Shown piece by piece: positions 60,401 through 64,000 of a DNA stretch of 64,000 bases (positions within the stretch are counted from its first letter, which is position 1; each line of letters begins with the position of its first letter). This DNA is from Saccharomycopsis malanga (Eukaryota > Ascomycota > Saccharomycetes > Ascoideales > Saccharomycopsidaceae), in contig CP025321.1 of assembly GCA_004014935.1 (NCBI GenBank), forward strand, positions 2,976,001 to 3,040,000, read 5' to 3'. A program made the position numbers and the translations under genes. The notes beneath the pieces were generated by a model. That model was not told the origin of the DNA, ran no database searches, and was given only the letters and a program-made list of their open reading frames with translations.

Positions 60401-63400
60401 GAGGATGAAATCATCTCTACGAGTTACACTCTGAATTTCACGCCATGTAGCTTTGGTTCCAAATCCTAATAGTGTGCAGACAGCTTCGAGAGTCAACTTG
60501 ACAGCTTCTGGAGGATTATTCATCGAACGAAGTTCACTTAAATTCTGTTTTTTGATATTTTTCACATTTTGAGCTGCTGCTTCTATAATTGGTATCATGG
60601 ACTCCAAGTTTTCATTAACAACAGCTTTACGTTGATTGATTTCAACCTCTTGTAACTTTAATGCATTCTGAACCTCTTTTGATGCCTCTTGCTTTCTTTC
60701 AGCTTCATTTTGATCCACCAACATTTTGTCTAGCATTGCCTTGGCCTCAATATCCTTAGCTTTTAATTCCTGCTGTTTGATGGAAAGCTCATCTTTCAAG
60801 TCTTTTACTTGCAAAACTGTGTCTCGAAGTTTGTCCAAACCAACATTGATGTGTCTTTGATGGTTTTCCAACTCAATTTCTTTTTCGGAATATATTTTTG
60901 AAAATTGATGCAAAAAGGACATGAAGTCACCTGGACCAGCCTTAGACAGCCTATGGATCAGAATCAATGCTTGTATGGCAAAATCTTTATCTTGCAATGG
61001 TATGGAGCTGATCGATTCGGAAGCTACTTGATATAATGTATCGTTGGACCAATCGCCCATCCAGTTAACCACACATCTGTTCAACAAGGCTGGCGATGTC
61101 AATATTTCAGGGCCTGACGAGAGTGTTTTGGGAGATTCGTCAGAAATGGTAAAGATAACATGCAAGTTTTCGGAAATCTGTTGGGTGAACCATTTGTATA
61201 ATTCATCCTCAGAATCAAGAAGACAGCCTTGTTTTTGGGATTGGTCCATACAAATATCCATTAGATCATTAAACTCATTGCCATTGAAAAGACTAGGGAC
61301 TTCCGAATTTGCAAGTAGAGTGTTCATCCGTTCAATAAATGATGTTTCCAAAATGTTCGACTCATCAATAATAAAACAAATTTTCTCTCCATAGGCCCCA
61401 GAACGTTTGAGAAGATGTCGTAAGGTGGAATCGAAATCAGCCAAGCCATAGTTCCGATGAACTTGCAACTGGACAACCAGTAACCCGTTTATCCAAGCAA
61501 CAAATCGACAAAGAGTTGTTTTTCCAGAAGTAGATTTCCCCACGAGAATTAAGTGGCCTTGTGGCAACGACAACACCCGATTCATTCTTGCAATATGGTC
61601 CAAACAGTCTTGATATAAAATCAAGTTGGTGTCCAAGACCTCATTACTAAAGATTTTCAACCGTTCGTCAACAAACATTCGGAATTGGTCCAAATCAACT
61701 GGTGAATAAGAGTTGGATAGCCATGAAGAGTATATGATTGGTTGTTTGAATACATATGTCTCGTTACAATTTGGAAAGTATTCCACAATGGTTTCTTTTA
61801 AGATACTGAAGATCCAATCTTTTGATTGCGAAGTATCCATCCGATCACTGAATAAACGGAGGGTTTCGTTCACATAAAGTCTCAAAAATTCATTCAAAGT
61901 CATGTTCTCATTGTTCTCAAGCCCATAATACAAAGATCTCATAAATCTGGTCAAATCTCTAGGCGAAACAACATCAACCTTTTGTTTGAACTGGTAATAC
62001 ATATTTATCAATGAGTCTATTATAATGGCTTTAAATCCCGCGAGATTTTTTTGTGAGATGAAAAGCAGTGAAGCAAAAGTGTTATAAATAGCTTTCAAGC
62101 TTTCTTGGTTAGGATAGTCTACAAATAAAGTAGGGCATAATCTCAATAATCTGGTGGATAGCTCATTCCGGCCTTGGTCTCCAGAAGGATTACAAGCCGC
62201 TACAAACTTTATGTTTTCCAATTTGACAAACACATTTTCTTCAGAGTAAAACCCTCCTTGGCTTATCAATTCTCTTAAAAACATGATCACAGGTTGAGAT
62301 CCAAACTTGTCCAAGGCAGGCAAGTTGATTTCATCTATGAAACAAACCACCTCTTTATTGGACTTTGGTCGAAGCACAACACCATTATTATTACGTGTAT
62401 AGACGCAATATTGGTGCAATGTTGACAAGACGTCTTCAATTGCGCTTTTGCTGCTAAAATTGATACTGACCAACTCTCTATTCGAGTGCCTCAAACAGTT
62501 CAACACCGTCATCGTTTTTCCTGAACCTGGCGGACCACACAAGATAAGGAATTTGTTTTGCTCGAGGAACATGTTTATAAAACACTCTAAACGAACTGTA
62601 TCAACAGTGGGTATGATCAGTTGTTCGTTGATAGCAAAAGTATCTTCTGCTATAGGAACCAACGAGGACCAGTTGGTCCAGCCCATTTCTGATATACTGA
62701 TTGTTTGGTTTATCAATGAAACCTTTTCTTTAGAAAATAAATTAAGAAGCAACTTGTTGAATGTTTCCTGTTCATCCGTAGGACAATCTCCGGAAAAAGA
62801 CCAGAAAATAGATAATAATAATGCTTTATCCGAATATTGGGCAACCATATCTTCATCCAAAGCGTTCACGTCTACTTGTGCTAATTTTTTATGAAAACAG
62901 GTATAAATGGTCATCATCATATCCAATTTTTCCTTCAAAATGAAGTCAAATATATGGTTCAAACTCATTGCCAGTTGAATAACTCTTTTCAAAAGATTGC
63001 CTTCCATCAATTTACTGACAGTCTTGACAAACGTGTAATTGACGAAACCGACCCCGTCGTTTTGTTTGAAATTATGGACCAAAAATAACATTATTTGTTC
63101 GATGCCAACCAAATCATTAGCAAACCAGATCATGCCACATCTGCTTACGGTGGCAGGGGTTGCATGTTTCAAAGAATGAGTTTCAAAGACAATTTTGACA
63201 TTGCTAGGAAGAGCAATATGCTCACCATTGGGCAAAGTGAAGATTTTGTTATCGTCAAGTAAACTATTTAGATTCTCGATCCATTCAGGATCTACGTCAC
63301 CATCAAACACAATCCATATTCTTTTTGCCAATTCTCCACGAAGATTGGCCACGATTCTTCTCAAAAGACTAGTGAAAAGCCCGTCTTTGAACTCTCGGGT

Positions 63401-64000
63401 AGTCAAATCCAAACTTCCATATAACAATTCTTTAGGAACCTTTGGATTAATGTTGTAAGTCACACTTTCAATCCCATCCAACCGTTGAAGCGATTTTAAC
63501 AAGACAGAGACCGCTGTACTTTTCCCACAGCCAGGTTCTCCTACTATCATCAAGCCATGATGATTCGAAGACAATTCACTCAACTGTAGCACTTTTTGAA
63601 CGAATCCAGGGGTGGCAGAAATACCTTGTTCAGCTGCCACGTCTTCGATATGTAATAGCAAATCATTATTACTTTCAATGCTCAAATCACCTTCAAAAAT
63701 GTCTTGCAATATAACTATAAATTTGTCCAAATCTTCTTGAACAAGCTTAGGGCTGATAGAACTATATATGCCTTGATATAGCACGTGTTTCTGATCATTT
63801 ACAAGGTTTTCTCTTCTCATTTTGCCGCAATAAGTGATGGTTGATTTCAAAGCTCGCAAACCAAAATCATAATGGGCCTGTTTGGACAAAGCCTGTTCCA
63901 ATTTGCTAAATAAACAAACAACTCGCTGTGAAACGTCCTTAGCGTCATTAAATCCCTGAGAATAAAGCAAGACTTCGGCAATGACTTCTTTATCAGTTTT
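57482..64000 (-). CDS. DYN1: Cytoplasmic dynein heavy chain, C-terminal half (runs off right edge)
   Basis: The minus frame is open from the right edge to the stop at 57482, 2172 residues of a protein of about 4100. Order from the edge: end of AAA1 region (FGLRALKS), AAA2 with P-loop GEPGCGKST, AAA3 with GPPGSGKTM and Walker B CFIDEINLP, AAA4 with GKSTSGKTT and FIIDESNI. Then come the stalk coiled coil with a short microtubule-binding domain (NPPEAVKLTLEAVCTLLGF to RRDDFILSILNFE), a second stalk helix, AAA5 (APRKIIVTSFLDEGFVKQVE), AAA6 and the C-terminal domain. The C terminus is short, as in fungal dyneins. It moves nuclei and spindles along cortical microtubules. No break seen; only the N-terminal half is missing, because of the window edge. 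Confidence 0.97.
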   Translation of the reverse strand, partial: KTDKEVIAEVLLYSQGFNDAKDVSQRVVCLFSKLEQALSKQAHYDFGLRALKSTITYCGKMRRENLVNDQKHVLYQGIYSSISPKLVQEDLDKFIVILQDIFEGDLSIESNNDLLLHIEDVAAEQGISATPGFVQKVLQLSELSSNHHGLMIVGEPGCGKSTAVSVLLKSLQRLDGIESVTYNINPKVPKELLYGSLDLTTREFKDGLFTSLLRRIVANLRGELAKRIWIVFDGDVDPEWIENLNSLLDDNKIFTLPNGEHIALPSNVKIVFETHSLKHATPATVSRCGMIWFANDLVGIEQIMLFLVHNFKQNDGVGFVNYTFVKTVSKLMEGNLLKRVIQLAMSLNHIFDFILKEKLDMMMTIYTCFHKKLAQVDVNALDEDMVAQYSDKALLLSIFWSFSGDCPTDEQETFNKLLLNLFSKEKVSLINQTISISEMGWTNWSSLVPIAEDTFAINEQLIIPTVDTVRLECFINMFLEQNKFLILCGPPGSGKTMTVLNCLRHSNRELVSINFSSKSAIEDVLSTLHQYCVYTRNNNGVVLRPKSNKEVVCFIDEINLPALDKFGSQPVIMFLRELISQGGFYSEENVFVKLENIKFVAACNPSGDQGRNELSTRLLRLCPTLFVDYPNQESLKAIYNTFASLLFISQKNLAGFKAIIIDSLINMYYQFKQKVDVVSPRDLTRFMRSLYYGLENNENMTLNEFLRLYVNETLRLFSDRMDTSQSKDWIFSILKETIVEYFPNCNETYVFKQPIIYSSWLSNSYSPVDLDQFRMFVDERLKIFSNEVLDTNLILYQDCLDHIARMNRVLSLPQGHLILVGKSTSGKTTLCRFVAWINGLLVVQLQVHRNYGLADFDSTLRHLLKRSGAYGEKICFIIDESNILETSFIERMNTLLANSEVPSLFNGNEFNDLMDICMDQSQKQGCLLDSEDELYKWFTQQISENLHVIFTISDESPKTLSSGPEILTSPALLNRCVVNWMGDWSNDTLYQVASESISSIPLQDKDFAIQALILIHRLSKAGPGDFMSFLHQFSKIYSEKEIELENHQRHINVGLDKLRDTVLQVKDLKDELSIKQQELKAKDIEAKAMLDKMLVDQNEAERKQEASKEVQNALKLQEVEINQRKAVVNENLESMIPIIEAAAQNVKNIKKQNLSELRSMNNPPEAVKLTLEAVCTLLGFGTKATWREIQSVTRRDDFILSILNFENNISQPLRDHLEKEYFSRPNFNLATVSRASKACGPLLAWIEAQVKYAAVLEQVDPLRMEVVGLEESARENKAKLYAINQMLEELQESIEQYKEGYSTLIRETENIKTKMQSVEKKVERSLALMGSLTEERNRWSKVSFKTDRSHLPGNCILSAAFLSYSGYHDQKSRMYMTKLWKELLNDKDIIYDRNVSPKDFLSTPNEILQWQENGLLNDDLFTENMILAKYSDRPLYLIDPSGQIIEVLSNILAPRKIIVTSFLDEGFVKQVENALRFGSMIIIEDAEYFDPIISNVLKQEFSNIGGRLLLKLGGQEIDCSPDFKLYLHTRNPQVQIPSFIAGRATVINFSTTKSSLESKVLNLTLLNKESDVEEKRQNLIKLNGEYRVHLRELEDSLLVSLSSTRGNILSNDELIGTLERIKSESREIEEKMTETNDIMVTVETILDKYQNLASHSSGLFSILHSLCSINQLYQFSLTFFLDIFNHVLALSSGEKSISSLIKLLYKETFSRTTPRLKEEDKLVLACCMYTNSLRANFGEDVYYIATRLLESVHNKSLDTSTVLSECLSLLGINKDKSDEFLNNFAVEALHENSFTEKPQINQLSPLIKLIMQTTSAPEKFLTSLVGFFNNTLGLEISSDNDNLKNVFSNYTTSEIPIILSSSEGFDPSFKIENLAESLNVKLSVIAMGSQEATNIANLEIKKATQEGYWVLVQNAQMAPSWLEYLSKQISGLTSSKKFRLILTTSLASAVPTTLLRHSYTLVFEKPPGLKSALSEAINSLSESRMAKLPVERRHVYFLLSWYHAVIQERARLVPVGWKSYHDFNNVDFEFALDIVDRVIDGVAKERVNISPDNIPWKELQYLIGDLSYGGKIDNETDLLELKKLTVATFNVKAFDSNYNLIGNTITTDDSKALRPPENRTIGAYRLWVKNLPDFQPSSWIGLKDDVESIVNITKGEKLAKTVSAIADKLDQF

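Overview
The window is nuclear DNA from a budding yeast (Saccharomycotina). Genes are compact and mostly intronless. Where introns occur they are short, sit near the 5' end and carry TACTAAC-type branch sites close to the 3' splice site. The gene set (PTC4-like phosphatase, VMA2, DIB1, GRS1, SDH3, ISU1, SPC24, CMC1, TFB5, POL5, COG3, YTA7, ARC35, ACP1, MRPS12, DYN1) is typical of a yeast chromosome arm. Presence of a prenylcysteine-oxidase-like enzyme and a 5-hydroxyisourate hydrolase, TTG as the main Leu codon, and no CTG codon found by eye in VMA2 or GRS1 suggest a Candida/Debaryomyces-type (CTG-clade) species. That placement is inference.

Layout: 1-218 is the start of a secreted protein gene running off the left edge, followed by 2.7 kb without a recognisable gene. 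2963-14352 holds PTC4-like, VMA2 (spliced), an orphan ORF, a U1A/U2B''-type RRM gene (spliced), the prenylcysteine oxidase, DIB1 (spliced) and GRS1. 14353-18216 is a 3.9-kb gene-free stretch upstream of a probable DNA-binding regulator (18217-19518). 21266-25416 carries an orphan small gene, SDH3 and ISU1. 25417-27749 is mostly repeat. 27750-34427 holds SPC24 and CMC1 (divergent), a two-intron EI24-like membrane protein, HIUase, a SET methyltransferase and TFB5 (spliced). 34541-41121 is POL5 and COG3. 41677-46299 contains small or secreted protein genes around a 2.5-kb intergenic region. 46792-57340 carries YTA7, an SDR, ARC35, ACP1 (spliced) and MRPS12. 57482-64000 is the C-terminal half of DYN1, running off the right edge.

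The most unusual content is a dispersed repeat seen five times (11776-12069 minus, 23903-24221 plus, 26074-26175 minus, 27352-27662 minus, 55077-55391 minus). It looks like a tRNA-derived SINE: a tRNA-like head with A and B boxes, a shared ~200-bp body, a conserved 3' end and an (ATT)n tail. Two copies have perfect 13-15 bp target-site duplications, one copy is 5'-truncated, and one has grown a ~160-bp (AAT)n microsatellite from its tail. One copy inserted exactly at the DIB1 stop codon and supplies the last base of the present stop. Two copies bound a 1.59-kb block that as a whole is flanked by 14-bp direct repeats. No LINE or reverse transcriptase that could move the family is visible here.

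Functionally many genes serve mitochondria (SDH3, ISU1, CMC1, ACP1, MRPS12, GRS1 mitochondrial form), splicing (DIB1, U1A-like), chromosomes and the cytoskeleton (SPC24, YTA7, DYN1, ARC35) and the cell surface (three secretory-pathway genes). Long intergenic regions near the regulator and the surface-protein genes contain clusters of TGCAT-type motifs.
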